Shown in pieces: positions 13,768 through 25,784 of a stretch of DNA of 64,000 nt. A program made the position numbers and the translations under genes. The notes under the pieces were generated by a model. The model was given only the letters and a program-made list of their open reading frames with translations. It was not told the origin of the DNA and did no database searches. Position 1 is the stretch's first letter. The number at the start of each line of letters is the position of its first letter. Source of the stretch: Corbicula japonica (taxonomy: Eukaryota > Mollusca > Bivalvia > Venerida > Cyrenidae); the NCBI GenBank assembly GCA_038501625.1, contig JAZAYU010000227.1, forward strand, positions 248,001 to 312,000. The letters run 5' to 3'.

Positions 13768-13960
13768 GTTATTCCACTGACCGTTCCAAGAAAAAAATCC
13801 CAGGAGTTCTCGTGTTCATTAATTATTTGTGGTGTTTAATTTGAAACAGATTTTCTTACAAAACCATGCTCTCTTTTCCTCTCAACTCATCGCTTGGTAG
13901 GGAGGCTGTGTTTTCTGAGTGTGGCGATTCCTGATATGTACATTTCACTTTTTTTGTCTT
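13768..13960 (+). repeat. Family A 3'-half copy A3
   Basis: It begins at 'ttccactgaccgttcc', exactly at the central inverted repeat of the full element, and runs to 'tgatatgtacatttcac'. A decayed family B piece (about 13670-13750) abuts it on the left. Confidence 0.65.
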
Positions 13961-14056
13961 GAGCAGTAATACAAATGCACACGGCTACTTGTTCTGGATT
14001 CAGTGAAACAATCTGTACACGAGGTAAACGATGGAACTTTTAGTGTGGTAGTTATA

Positions 14057-14202
14057 TATAGTTATTTGGTTTCTTGACAGGGAATGTGAGGATATATTGC
14101 CGGTTTGGGTGTCATATTACCCGAGCCGCAGGCGAGGGATAATATGACACCCAGACCGGCAATATATCCTCACATACCCTTTCAATGAACCAAATAATTG
14201 TT
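14057..14202. mobile_element. Long foldback (inverted repeat) element
   Basis: The arms 14057-14122 and 14136-14202 are near-perfect reverse complements ('gtgaggatatattgccgg', 'gtgtcatatta') around a 13-bp GC-rich loop containing 'gagccgcaggc'. The structure could extrude as a cruciform. No coding capacity. Confidence 0.75.
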
Positions 14203-14691
14203 TTATTATACTGCAAAGACTTTTTCAGACAAAATTTATTAGAAAACATCGATTTTTCATTTATTTCGCTTATTTAATGCCGAACGGCTTGATTCCCTTC
14301 TGAGAACCTCAATAATTACATGTATGACGTCATTAATTTACCTGTATGACGTCACTTCTGTAGAAATTGAATGGACTATCGATTTGATACTTATTTACAA
14401 AATTTGAAAATAAAATGATCGTTTTCAACGTTAAAAAACATAACACAAATATTTTCTGTAACACTTTTAGAAATCCCTAAGCATACCGCTGTATAATTTA
14501 CAAAATCGGCTTCAAATTATGCATTTTCACGGAAATTCAAAACAAAATGGCGGACGATAACAAAAGGTGGGAGGCCAGAGAGGGAAATTAAGGCACGTGC
14601 GTTCATATCTACGGCCGATCCGTAAATACGGATAAACATCAACGGAAAATTATCCAATCAAATTCAAGAGAAATTCTTTGCAGTATAATAA
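14203..14691. mobile_element. Candidate 489-bp MITE with 17-bp TIRs
   Basis: 'ttattatactgcaaaga' at 14203-14219 is exactly inverted at 14675-14691. The interior contains two direct repeats of 'tgtatgacgtca' (near 14321-14355), i.e. palindromic CRE-like sites, and a GC-richer section with 'aaaatggcgg'. No transposase is present. The foldback at 14057 abuts its left end, so both may be parts of one larger element. Confidence 0.55.
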
Positions 14692-14793
14692 AGATAGTTA
14701 CCAATTAATGCACAGACGAGTCAGTTTGAAACAGTACGGAATTTATAAGTTCTCAGCTTGGTTATAAAAACCAGCATATATGTCTGAAACAAC

Positions 14794-14890
14794 TGAGCCC
14801 AAGATTATAAAACTAAGCACAGAAACCGGTCTCAAATCTCCAGCATCTGATTGGCTAAAATGCCAACCAGTCTCCATGCTCAGTTACCTT
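14794..14890 (+). mobile_element. Family C palindrome, decayed copy C2
   Basis: It keeps 'cccaagattataaaact', 'tctcaaatctc.agcatctg' and 'attggct' on the left and 'ccatgctcagtt' on the right. The right arm is degraded. Confidence 0.6.
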
Positions 14891-15047
14891 CAGTACTGGT
14901 CCCAGAAGTTATAAAATCAATTTATAGCACAATTAATCACCATGATTCCTTTTGGAACGGTAAAAAATACCAAAAGATATTGCAGTCTCTTTTTGATAAA
15001 GCCAGTTCGTGGAAAGTGACGGAAATGCATGATAATAGCAAAGTAAA

Positions 15048-15228
15048 AAAGTGAAATATGCATATCAGGGATGGCCACATCAAGCAGATACAGCCTTCCC
15101 ACACAGCCAAACAGAAGAGAGGAAAAGAGAGCATGGTATTACAATAATCAATTTCAATATGGACGCCACAAAACGAAAGTGAGAACCCGAGGGGTTACCG
15201 CCTTGGAACGGTCAGTGGCAAAACAATT
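15048..15228 (-). repeat. Family A 3'-half copy A4
   Basis: It runs from 'gtgaaatatgcatatcag' to 'cggtcagtggcaaaaca' and stops at the central inverted repeat, the same breakpoint as several other half copies. Confidence 0.7.
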
Positions 15229-15803
15229 TTTTACACTAAAGGACAACTAATCAGATAATCAATGTAAATTTGTAGATCTCAAAAGATATGATTAATTTTA
15301 GACTAGGATTCTAGAGGGTTATACAGCTTTTCTGTACTTCGATGTTTTAACCTATGTATCGTTTAATAGGTAACAACTCCATTACTACAAAATCCTTAAG
15401 TATTTCCCGAATTGTGTTTGAAGTTTAACAACAGTATCTTAACATTATATTTCCTTTTTAATATTTTTCTTTTTAAATTATAACATCATTTATCTACTAG
15501 AAGATCCAATTTCATATTTGAAAGACTATTAAAACACGTTTATTTTGAATATCATTAGAATTCCGGGCGGAAAATCGCAGTTCAACATTGCCTTATCATC
15601 AGGTAATTGATATTTTATCACAGAACTGACTTGGAGTCTGATGAACGCTGCTATGTTATCATATGAGTAAGGATTTCACGAGATACGTTAATAAACTACA
15701 AATTAGATTCGGTTCATAAATATATGCAATGGTTCATTATCAGTTTCATGAATCGTGTTTCAATATGTGAAAACATTTCTTTATAAATGACAGGTTGTTG
15801 AAT

Positions 15804-15945
15804 GCTTTTTTCTGCCTGTGGCTTTTCCTGATATGTGCGCTTAACATATTTTCAAGGTGATCGTAACTGGTGAAGGCTTTTTTCCTGCCTGTGGCTTTTC
15901 CCGATATGTGCGCTTAACATATTTTCAAGGTGATCGTAACAAATT
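15804..15945. repeat. Tandem duplication of a ~72-bp unit
   Basis: Two copies starting at 15804 and 15876 share 'cctgtggcttttc', 'gatatgtgcgcttaacat' and 'ttcaaggtgatcgtaac', with only a couple of differences. Confidence 0.85.
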
Positions 15946-16374
15946 TAGATATTACGTTAAGCTATTCGACAATTTTCTATACCGTTTCTGATACGGTTTG
16001 GAATCCGATTATGATTACTTCCAGAATATGGATTTTGTTTATCTTTCTCATCTTTTCAGTTAATAAGTTTAAGTCATAACTAAAACAAATGCAGTCAGGA
16101 AGTCCAGAAACAGGAGCAAATATTGTATAGAAAACTTAATTTTCTCTGGTTCATCTAACAGTCATTTGAATAAATTCATAACAGAAATTTCCATCACAAA
16201 ACAATGAGTTCTTTTGTTCTAATAGATAAGCTAGTTTCTTTTGTGCAGCAAGCAATGAAAATAATTTGCTTTTTATTAAAGCATGTACTAGTGCAATAAT
16301 CAAGGTAAACGTTTTCATCATATTCTTAAAGCGTGTATTTTTTAAGCAAATAAAATTACACACCAAGAATCAGT

Positions 16375-16426
16375 CATGTCGTGTTCGATGGCTGCTTTCA
16401 AAGTTCTCCTTTTCATCTATTTGCAT
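16375..16426 (-). repeat. Family B terminal fragment B4
   Basis: 'cgtgttcgatggct..tttcaaagttc' and 'cttttcatctattt' match the outer end of B2 (11637-11680). Confidence 0.6.
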
Positions 16427-16577
16427 ACCTATTCTTTTACGAGAATACAATGAATTAATATCAGGTGGCTTAAATGCATTTGAACATTTCGAGAATCTGA
16501 TGTTACAAGATGATGGCAAATTGTTATGGTGTTCAAATTAATGTTTTGCGTTGCGAGAAAAAATGTCGTCATCTAAA

Positions 16578-16653
<76 letters not shown>
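16578..16653. repeat. Compound microsatellite (GT)n(GA)n
   Basis: About nine GT units are followed by about 28 GA units. It is likely to vary in length between individuals. Confidence 0.97.
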
Positions 16654-16656
<3 letters not shown>

Positions 16657-17099
16657 AGACGATTGGTGGAAAAAGAGCAATTAGTTTTGAATATCGGACA
16701 AGTCAGACAAAAAAACTAAATTAATTTAGAATAAATGTTTGTACCCGATATGTAAGGTCAAAAGGTGAACTGAATTCATGAAAAAGACCGATATAAAAGA
16801 GCGATATTTTATAATAATAGGACTAGCGAGTCGGGTACATTGCTAACTCTTGTTTGTAAATTTGATTAATGAGAAATTTAGATACAAACTAAGAACCTGA
16901 TCGTTTGTTTTCATTTATTAACAGTTCGTGGCTTTATTAACGGTAAATTTAAATGAAACTCATGTGCTTCCCTTAGAAAGATTTTCTCTTTAATTAGCGT
17001 GCAATTTCTTTAAAATAAAACATTAGTACTTCGACTATCTTTAAGGCGACTTAAAACTATTACACTACAAAAACCAGGTGGTTGTATCAAAGGGCCAGA

Positions 17100-17222
17100 G
17101 AAAAAGCGCGGAAATGAAATTCTGGCGGACGGACAGACGGACGGCGTGACGGGGTGACGGATGGACGGACGGACAACGCCAAAACAATATCCCCCTCCCG
17201 ATTTCTTCGGCGGGGGATAATT
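17100..17222. repeat. GACG-rich repeat with a GC-rich hairpin
   Basis: Degenerate 'ggac/gacg' units at 17128-17175 are followed by 'tatccccctcc...cggcgggggata', a short inverted repeat (ccccc/ggggg). This type of tract recurs in mollusc genomes from general knowledge. The minus-strand ORF over it is low-complexity and not treated as a gene. Confidence 0.6.
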
Positions 17223-20200
17223 ATGATGCAAATTAAATTACAACCATTTTTTATTAATTTGCTGTTTGATAATTTTAAAGAAAGAGGTTATGTTCTGAAA
17301 AAAAGCACGATTCGCATTGATTTTTGTCATGTTATTCTATGAGATAGCGTGCTAAGCAGCCTATGTTATTGCTCAGTTCACTCCTGAGACTTGCTTTAAC
17401 AGACATTATAATGCTAGTTAACCTTTATCTGATCAAATACTGCTGCACAATGATATTTAATAGGTTTTTTGCAGGTCTGCAAAATATCATTAATTTATTT
17501 CAAGAGATATGATGGAATCCATTCCTCCGAAGTCATTAACCTCCAAACCGCAACTATATATATATATATAGTATTAAATCAGGGTTCACCTCAGTACCTA
17601 ACTCTGGTAATAAATTGAAGCATGGGTTTTCAATTATACGTCTGTTATCAATGGGATGTGTTCAGCAGGATATGATGTATCATTATAAAAACTAAACAAC
17701 CTTAAGTTTTAAGCGCATATGAAATTTGAAAACGCAAACACCTTCCCTACTCCATCTGAACTTCGAATGTTTAAACGTTACGTTGACATTTCATCAGACA
17801 GACTATTACAAAGAAATCGGAATTTTGTTGAATGTGATTTCCATTTTGCATAATGTGATTTTATATTTGCAATTCTTCTTTTATTAATATGTTGCTTAAA
17901 AGTTTTATCTTCTGAAAAACAACGATTCTCCTAGTTATCTATTGTTTTTAACAATCGCAATGCGAAGAAAAAGAAAATGTTTCTTAGACAACTATACATG
18001 CCGGAGATTTCTTTCAAAATTATGCATACATGCATAAACAATATAGTTCATGCAGCGATTCAGAAAATTTAATAAAATGGCAGACAGTAAATTAGCTATA
18101 TTGAAATCTTTGTGACACTTTTTCGTGAATTTCAGAGAGACTTGCTGTATGTACAGACGTGGTAAATCAAAACTGATTGGGAATTATACACCGACATTTG
18201 TTAACAAATCAAAAATGACTGAGAAGAAACCAGTTCGAATATTCGATAAATATTTCGATCTATTCTATATATGAAATCCTCTAAGTATTGACTTTCACAC
18301 CAAAAACAGAGTAAATTTACATGCAAATGCTTAAACGTATCTTTAAATATGAAAACAAGTTAAACGTGTTATACCAAGTTGCAATGGCAAACCTCTTTTG
18401 TTATAATGGCGGCCATTTTCTAATATGTTATCATCGTCCAGATTAAAATTTAAGTCTGTCTCAAAAGAGATTTTCATATCGATATTTGTTGTAGTTTAGT
18501 CTATGTGAAGTCATAGTGGCATGGCTTATGACTAATGTATGCATTGTGATCAAAACAAGTATTTTCCACCTTCAATCTTTTACAAGTTTAAGTTTGCATG
18601 TACGCTTATATCGGTCATAATTTAAATGTAGAACGTTTCATCGCCATTACCCAGACTTTCAAAAAACAAATGCAGTTTAAATACTTTAGCGGCTGAGTAT
18701 TTCTCAACTAGTGATCCTAAGAGATTCATTTGTAAAAAAGAAAGGCCAAGTCATGTTTTCCACGTTATTTTTATAGACAACCACAACGCCATTTTGAAAA
18801 TGTCGTATAACCATCATGGGAAACTGATAACTAATGAAGATAGACACCAATGCTGTTTTAAAGAAATAACAATATTATATTTAAAACATGGTGAATAAAT
18901 TTTTCAAAAATATCTTAAAAATGAGCATGTCATGATATCCATTGAAAAAGAAATAGCACTGGGTGATGTTAAAGGGGAACTTTATGATGCCTAAGATTGT
19001 GGTGTACTAGGAAAGAAGAAATAGCGATAGAGGTTTTGTAAAATAATAATTTCCCATGAGTGCTTCTATAAGTGCATGCATGTATCAAAACTAATGTATT
19101 TGTCACAAGGCTGAATCAACGTTGAAGATCCATGTGAAATAGTTTCTTGAAAAATGGTAATATTTTGTTATGGGATTTATTAGATACAATCTATTAGCGT
19201 TATGCGTCTTTTCTCACATATCAGAAAAGATGTCCCTTGATGCAGTTAATGTGATTATTACGACAAAAGAATGAATGACTGCATTAGTCAATGCGTAGGT
19301 GAGGTCAATATAGGTTACTGAAAAGAACGAAGATAAGACTATGCGACGATCTCGTAAATGTGGATCTCATCATCATAATCATCATCATCATAATCATCAA
19401 CCGACAACAACAATAACAGCCATTTATTGCATTTCACTATAAACATGTTTTGGCAAGGAACAAGACAACAAAACAGTATTAACATCACGAGGATTTCAAG
19501 AACTAAAGACATTTTCGAATGACGATACAGTAAAAGTACGAAACCCAACAGATCAACGTTACGGTGTAAAATGATGGTAAAACCTTGTTAACTTGCCTTA
19601 CATAAACATTCAAAGAAAAACACCTTTAGCGATGGAGACCCATAAACGCCTCAATATAAAATGCAATTATTACTGAACTTGCAAAGTGTAAACCGTTGGG
19701 ATCTTCAGGATTAAATAAAAGAATGAAAGGAATGTTAAAAAACGTTAATTAACAATAGTTTAAGAAATAAAAGGGAAATGGGTTTGTTAGGAATGGCCAC
19801 ATCTAGAAAATAGAGCCTTAACATACAACTTAAGTTACAAAGGAAAATTATGCGTGAGAATTTACTATAATCAGTTTCAAAAAAGGAACAAAGTACAACA
19901 ATTAACAAACATGTCAACGTTTACTGGCAAACTAGGTTCTACATGTAGTTTTCTCCAATCTGACACTTGCCTCTATAGGTTTAAAAGAATTATAAAAATA
20001 CTTGTCACATATTAAAACCATCTATTTGCTGGTAATATTATTCTCGATTGTATTGTAATGCATTCTCCTTCCAATTCGAACATCCATATCCTACAGCAAC
20101 AACGACTGTATTTTAGTGAATGTTGTTTAAAAAGAAATTCTGTTTTGTGTACAGTAAGACACGAGTAACACGACACGACGTTTTGTTACATAATTCTCTA

Positions 20201-21309
20201 CGATTTTCATGAAGCTTGTACTAGTTTTATAGACAAACATAAACTGGGTCAATCAAACTGAACCTTCTATTCTGTTTATTGTCTTTGAAAGTTAAGGCTT
20301 ATTCATATTCCCCAAGGATCAATCGAAAGCAATAAAAGGCCACATATAAGAAATTCGACCCTCTGTGGCAGTATTATTTAAAGAACACGCAACCAATAAG
20401 GCGGCAAAAGTGAAAGTAGTATGGTAGACGTTGGGTAAATGAATCCAGAAGGTCAGTTTTTGAGAAGTGTTTTTGAGAAGTGCAAACGGTATATTTTCGT
20501 AAATCCATTGGCCAGAGATAACCCCGTACCAACGCTGTAGCTAGATTATTCTTGTAACGAGCCTGTGGGCGGGAAACGAATACGTTGCATTCCTGGTGTT
20601 ATTGTTATATGTTGATGTTTTCTGATGGAAATTCAGGTTCCAATGATATTCCTTGTCTGCTCAACGATGTTTTATTTTAAAAATATTATAGGTAATGTTA
20701 AAATATGACTGATCCTAACATAAGATGATATTTCTGAGCGGTGCTCTTTTAAATGCCTTATTATATACACTGTAGATGCCTACCAATCTCTTAGCTCATT
20801 TTACAAATATTATTTTCACTTAACCTTTTATGCTTAATTTCGTGTGGTGCTAATGTCCTGCATGCTTTCTCCTCATTTAACGAATAATTTGTTTGCTCAA
20901 CTAACTCTGTCAGTCGCCAATCACGGAAATTATATAATAGGCAGACATGCGTGAAATCCCTGTTATTAAATTAAAGGATCGTGTTCAGTTTCTTAACTCA
21001 ATTGGATAATTAGCTCTCGCTACTCGTGCTAGCGTGATCATTTTGTGAATACGTATCACAATGAAAATCTTACTTACATAAATATAAAAATGTCAGTTAT
21101 TCAGTCTGGAACCAAGGTATACAAATCATGTTGCATATCTAATAATGGTTGAGTAGACAGCAACGTGTTACTCAAACATGATTTTTATAGCAGATATGGG
21201 CGTATTAAATAGTTTTCCTTTGATAAATACTCGTCAAGAAAACATAAAGCCGTAAAACTTGTAAAACCTTCTTTTCTCATAAACCCTGTTTAAAACATTT
21301 TAATTGGGA
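17223..21309. other. Gene-free AT-rich tract
   Basis: No gene recognised. It contains a TA microsatellite near 17554-17572, an imperfect 'atcatcata' tract at 19366-19399, a block 17450-17550 related to 9570-9665, and a heavily decayed family A end near 19770-19830 (minus). Confidence 0.5.
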
Positions 21310-21498
21310 AAAAGTGAAATATGCATATCAGGGATGGCCACACTCAGAAAACACTGCCTCCACACGAAGCGAAAAGGAAGAGAGGAAAGGAGAGCGGCAT
21401 GTTTGTTATACAATGTAGGTATGTCAAATTCAAATAAGACGCCCCAAACAATTAACGAAAAAGAGAACCCTTTGGGTTACCGCCTTGGAACGGTCACT
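21310..21498 (-). repeat. Family A 3'-half copy A5
   Basis: It starts 'gtgaaatatgcatatcag' at about 21315 and ends at 'cttggaacggtcac', again at the central inverted repeat. Confidence 0.7.
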
Positions 21499-23879
21499 AA
21501 ATTAACTTGTCTGTCACGTGACTGTCAAGCTCTCAATAGCTGTCTATAAAGCTAGAATTCATATAATAACTGATTTTATAAATATTGTATTTCACATTCC
21601 GGTGTTGGTATTAAAGCGAGTGCATAAGAATATGGGCTTTTATAATTCTCATAGCTTATTAGATTATTGGAATAGTTATTGAAGATTTGTTAAAGACTGT
21701 CATCCTTCAATTCCAATAACACGAGTCATATGCATAAATTAAGTATATGAATATCTGCGACAACGACATCGAATCATTCAAAACCGTAAACTCGTCTCCT
21801 TGATATTGTTGAATGAACTTTAAAGATCGTTGTTGATTTATTATGTCCGATTACAGCATATTACACCGAAGCCATCTTCATGAACTAACGTTTTGTTTTT
21901 TGACTGACCAAAACTCGGTGTTTTCGCAAATGTGTTATGTTATGTAAATCTAAAACAATGCAGTTATCATTTATAAATACTGTAGTGCCTTTCAAAAATT
22001 CATTGATAAAAAGTCCTGAAAATCAGATCCGCCCATCTTTCAAAAAGTACACAGTTTTTTTCCACTTATTTTTCTCCGAATTGATGAAGCTTGTGATAAA
22101 TATACATAAGACTCATTAATCAAAATGTGATCAATTTAGTCAGGTTACTTCATCCTCCTTACATCTTAAAAGATATGCAAGGAATTTCACACTTTCTCTT
22201 TACATTCCTCTCTTTTTCATTTAACCATAAATATGTTCAATGATTTGATTTCGTAACATCATGAATTAATGACGTTATGGTGGCATTTTGATGAATGAAC
22301 TACTAAACTTATCTGATGTTGAAATATTGTGTTAAAAGCGACGGACCATGATTATTTTTTATAAAAGCTAAAAAACGTTTATTTGAACAGCGTCATTGGC
22401 ATTTCAATGACGTACAATGTACAGGTGTGAGAAAAACATTTGCAATACACCAATTGTGACAGTTTAAATACAAGTACACAAACTCTTAATTTAATTATGT
22501 TGTTTTTTAATTCTTATACTTTTGTCGTTATGCACCGCTTGTCCTGTTTTTTCCTTTAACGCTGTTAGATCTGCGAACGTGCATCTATTATTATACATCG
22601 AATAAGCAAAGCATACATGTATGCCAAAATCCTATGCAGCAAAAGTGTATAATTTAGCTAATTAATGATCGATGTAAAAACGATTTTTAATCGATTAGTT
22701 CAAATGTTTAAGGTTATTACAGAATTGAAAGGCAGGGAGAACTACCGAATAAATCTTTCATAAGGTCTTAACTTTTACTGATAACTTATTCGAATTATTG
22801 TGATACTGCCTTGGTTACAACCAATATGCTGAGAGGCAGAGACAGGGGCGGGGTGACCGGCGGGCCGATAGTCAGTATTGATATTTTAAATCTACATAGT
22901 ACATGTAATGTTGACCGACTAGTTTTCAGAATAGTTACTGATTAGCATAATTTCCGTTATGTAAATAAACAGCAACTTAGATACAACCATGACTTACCTC
23001 AAGTTACAGAACGTAACGTAATTAACTAGTGTGAGTATTGTAGAACAGTTGTCAAAGTTATCTTCGAAACAAATTGGGGTTTTAGTGACTAGATTTAAAT
23101 AGCCTAAACATAGCATGACCCAAAGATTGCTGAACTTTCCGCTTACGTTCAAGGGAAACAGTTTTCTCCTGGAGACCCTATCGATACAGCGTATCGCCAA
23201 GGACTCGAACCGCAATATACCGGTTATACCGCCCACCAGTAGTCATTCACCTTCATAAAATCTGGGTAGCAGTCCCGAGTAGTCTTCAAAAAAACAACCG
23301 ACACAAAAGTTTGGCGTAGGCCAAAGCAAACTCAAGTTATTGAGTGGACATCCGCCCGCCCGCCGAATCAAGATTATGATAAAAGGTTTTCGTTGAACAC
23401 CTGTTTCAACGGTCTATAATAAGGTAATAATTAAGAGGAAGAGAGAACTGGAGTTTAAAAAGGATTATATTTGTAACAATAACATGGCACAATGAACAAA
23501 AAACACAACTTCAGTGTTGCCGGCTGCATATATGAACGGCCAGTGGTAAAGATAACATTTATAGATATACAATATACCACATACAAATTGGTCATACAAA
23601 GATGAAGAAATGAGTTCTACAGGGTAGCTGTGTTTATGGAAAAGTAGACCATACAAGGTTCCTTTTTCGACACTAATCCAACGGCTATACAAGGTACCCT
23701 CTTAAAATCCGAGGGGTGGTACAGGGTACCAAAAAACAATTTGTTTGAATCGCATTTTCTTAAAAACAAAATAATTGTTCAGTTTAATAGTATACCACAA
23801 GATAGGCAATTAGAGGCGCTTCAAATGGATATCACATATTACGAGAACAACAAAGTTGTCATAGAATAAAAAGCCGAAA
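21499..23879. other. Gene-free tract with a B-box-like motif
   Basis: No gene recognised. On the minus strand at about 23200-23215 there is a perfect B-box-like GGTTCGAGTCC, but no matching A box or cloverleaf could be placed, so it is not called a tRNA. GC-rich 'ggcggggtgaccggcggg' at 22847 and 'ccgcccgcccgcc' at 23351 are simple repeats. Confidence 0.4.
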
Positions 23880-24072
23880 TCAGTCGTCGATCTCGCTTCA
23901 ATTTTGAAATAGCCAATAAGGTCATTTATTTTTATCAATTACAGGGTCAAACAGACACACGGGCAATAAAACAAGCAATCATTTAATCAATCAACAATCC
24001 TTTTCATTATATGATCCAAGTATACAAGTCTTTACCTTACAATATGCATACAAATTGGAAACAAAATAGCCC
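23880..24072 (-). mobile_element. Partial family E element (interior and one inner TIR)
   Basis: It is the reverse complement of about 7359-7547: 'tagccaataaggtcattt', 'attacagggtcaaacagaca', 'aatcaatcaacaatcctttt', 'aaattggaaacaaaatag'. The outer parts of the TIRs are missing. Confidence 0.7.
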
Positions 24073-24660
24073 TTTGTAATACAAAACAGAAACCTTATAG
24101 TTCTATTTTTTAGATTCAAATGAATACTGCAAAACAATTTCTCTATCATATTAATTATATGTGCTATCAGGCTTTACACTTAGATGCCTTGCACGATGTT
24201 AGGACTCTTGATTTATTTATACGTAATCACTCTGAAATAAGTAAGCAAAAAAAAGTGACAAAACTGCGTCTTCATCGAGCGGTATTTCATTATTTGATAC
24301 ACTTTAACTTATTACCATCAAGAACCATACCAACAAAATAATAAGATAAGATATTTACACTTCAACTTCATTCTATACGATGAAGTCTTATTCACCTAGC
24401 GAATCATAATTTGTAATGGTAAACAGTGTGACGTAATAGTTTAAAAGGCGTGGCTCCTGAAGAACCGTTCACAGTTTATTAGACGTCGCACAATGTTTTG
24501 ACGTGTGACGTCGCCGAGTACGCACGTTTTGCCACGAGTTGTTGCGATAAAGCGTGCCGTCATTCACTTTGTCGCGAACGTAGCTGTTCTAACAGCCATA
24601 AGAAAAAGCCGTTATATGACGAATTCTTCTAATAATTTCTTCATGAATGAGAGTATTTAT
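24073..24660. other. Spacer with CpG-rich block
   Basis: 24430-24600 is notably richer in CpG than its surroundings and has several CRE-like cores (tgacgtaa, gtgacgtcg). No supported gene. Confidence 0.35.
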
Positions 24661-24835
24661 GTGTTAAATATAAGGATTAAATCGATATTTGATGGTTTTC
24701 ATTTGGGTATGAAAAACAGTTGGATTGTTTAAAGTACGCGTAAAGCGCATGTGGCTTCACTCACTTTAAACAACCCAACTGTTTTCTATACCCAAATGAA
24801 AACCATCAAATATCGATTCAATCCTTAAATAACAC
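24661..24835. mobile_element. Foldback element with ~72-bp arms
   Basis: Arms 24661-24734 and 24764-24835 are near-identical inverted repeats. They share 'atcgatatttgatggttttc' and 'atttgggtat', with few mismatches, around a 29-bp CpG-rich loop ('tacgcgtaaagcgcatg'). It may be two TIRs brought together by loss of an element interior. Confidence 0.8.
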
Positions 24836-25150
24836 TTGGAAAAAAGACAATCTGTCCGTTGAAGAAATTGCGTTTGAATATCAGATATATACAGTCGTAC
24901 AGTTCTTCGATACCCAGCAGTATCTAAATATTGATTATACAGCAAATTAATTTAAAGATAAAGTGACAAATGACTCCAAACTTTTGTAAATTTTGTACTT
25001 AAATGACACATTATGTTATTCTAAAACGAAATAAAATCGTTTTTTGATCGAACGACACAGTTTACATCAGATACCATCGAAATAATATTGAAGAATTTAG
25101 GCTACAAAATTTCGGTCGGAAAAATGTAAGGGGAACAACTCCGTTTGGCT

Positions 25151-25182
25151 GATGACGTCATTGGATCGCAGGCCGCCATCTT
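25151..25182 (+). promoter_or_regulatory. CRE plus CCAAT plus YY1-like promoter block of the P2X7-like gene
   Basis: The 17-mer gatgacgtcattggatc (25151-25167) combines a palindromic CRE (TGACGTCA) with an inverted CCAAT box. It is followed by gccgccatctt, the reverse complement of a YY1-type AAGATGGCGGC. It lies 69 bp upstream of the ATG at 25236. The same 17-mer occurs inverted at 27560-27576, upstream of the THAP exon. Confidence 0.55.
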
Positions 25183-25235
25183 ACAATAGACTTTAGTGCA
25201 GAAACGCGTAAACATCTTACAAATAACTGTTAAAA

Positions 25236-25438
25236 ATGGAGGAATACGAAGAATTTGATGAAAGTCTGTACGTTGAAAGGGTTGTAGGCGTCCAGCCCTT
25301 TCAGTTCGAGCCAGAATTCAGACAATTTACGACAAAAGGACGCTCTAAAAGCGAGAATAGTTTGACGGATATTAGCGACGAGGAAGAAGCAGTTGATCAA
25401 GAATTTGGGACAAACAATCGTTTAGGAAACACTGACTG
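25236..25438 (+). CDS. P2X7 ballast-domain-like protein, first exon
   Basis: The first exon encodes about 67 residues: an acidic N terminus (MEEYEEFDE), then GVQPFQFEPEF, an acidic linker (SDEEEAVDQ) and RLGNTDW at its end. QPxxFEP followed by GNTDWC is, from family knowledge, the opening of the cysteine-rich cytoplasmic 'ballast' domain of vertebrate P2X7. That domain also occurs in large stand-alone or transposon-linked gene families in molluscs and cnidarians. There are no membrane segments, so this is not an ion channel. The exon can end at TG|GTACGA (25438/25439), splitting the Trp codon. Reading straight through instead gives nine non-conserved residues and a stop. The ATG follows a promoter-like block. 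The gene is inferred to be nuclear or cytosolic, function unknown. Confidence 0.6.
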
Positions 25439-25701
25439 GTACGAATTGTCGAATTTCTTGTTATAACATATTGCCAGAATATGTTGTCATCAACATGGGG
25501 TGTACATTTCACAAGTTTTACTAATTTCGTTCGGCGATAGATTCGGTAAATAACGATTCCCCCCTCATAATTCCTTCTATTCCTACAACTATTTTCCACG
25601 TGTGATTTTTCGATATAATTGTATATATCCATAAATCTGGTATGTAAAGTATATAGCTATACACATTCCATGATTTACATTTCCAGTGTTGTATGTTTTA
25701 G

Positions 25702-25784
25702 GTGTACATGAGGGAGATGCGTGGTCATGGACAAGGAAATGGAGAGTATTTGTTGCCAGGAAATACAAGGCTTCCAGCATCGGA
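25702..25784 (+). pseudogene. P2X7 ballast-like second exon with in-frame TGA at a Cys position
   Basis: An acceptor (gtatgtttta g|g, AG at 25700-25701) lets the split Trp codon of exon 1 continue as W-C-T-stop-G-R-C-V-V-M, then ...ESICCQEI. This matches the expected ballast pattern WCxCGxC...M...CCxE, except that the second Cys is replaced by TGA at 25709-25711. Downstream Cys residues (codons at 25718, 25751 and 25754) are in register, so the reading is not chance. A weak donor AT|GTGAAA follows at 25785. No third exon with the usual C-x-H-x-x-F-x-x-VCL motif was found before the THAP gene. The simplest reading is a nonsense mutation in a dying copy. Sequencing error or TGA recoding are alternatives. 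Confidence 0.5.

Noticed and set aside
16510..16719. ORF rich in Arg-Glu repeats
   Set aside because: It is translation of the (GA)n microsatellite, not a protein gene.
17010..17231. Minus-strand 73-residue ORF with PPP/SGGG and repeated VRPS-like motifs
   Set aside because: It lies wholly over the GACG-rich simple repeat and its hairpin.
22994..23236. Minus-strand 80-residue ORF and B-box-like GGTTCGAGTCC as a tRNA or gene
   Set aside because: No A box at the right distance, no cloverleaf, and no recognisable protein domain.
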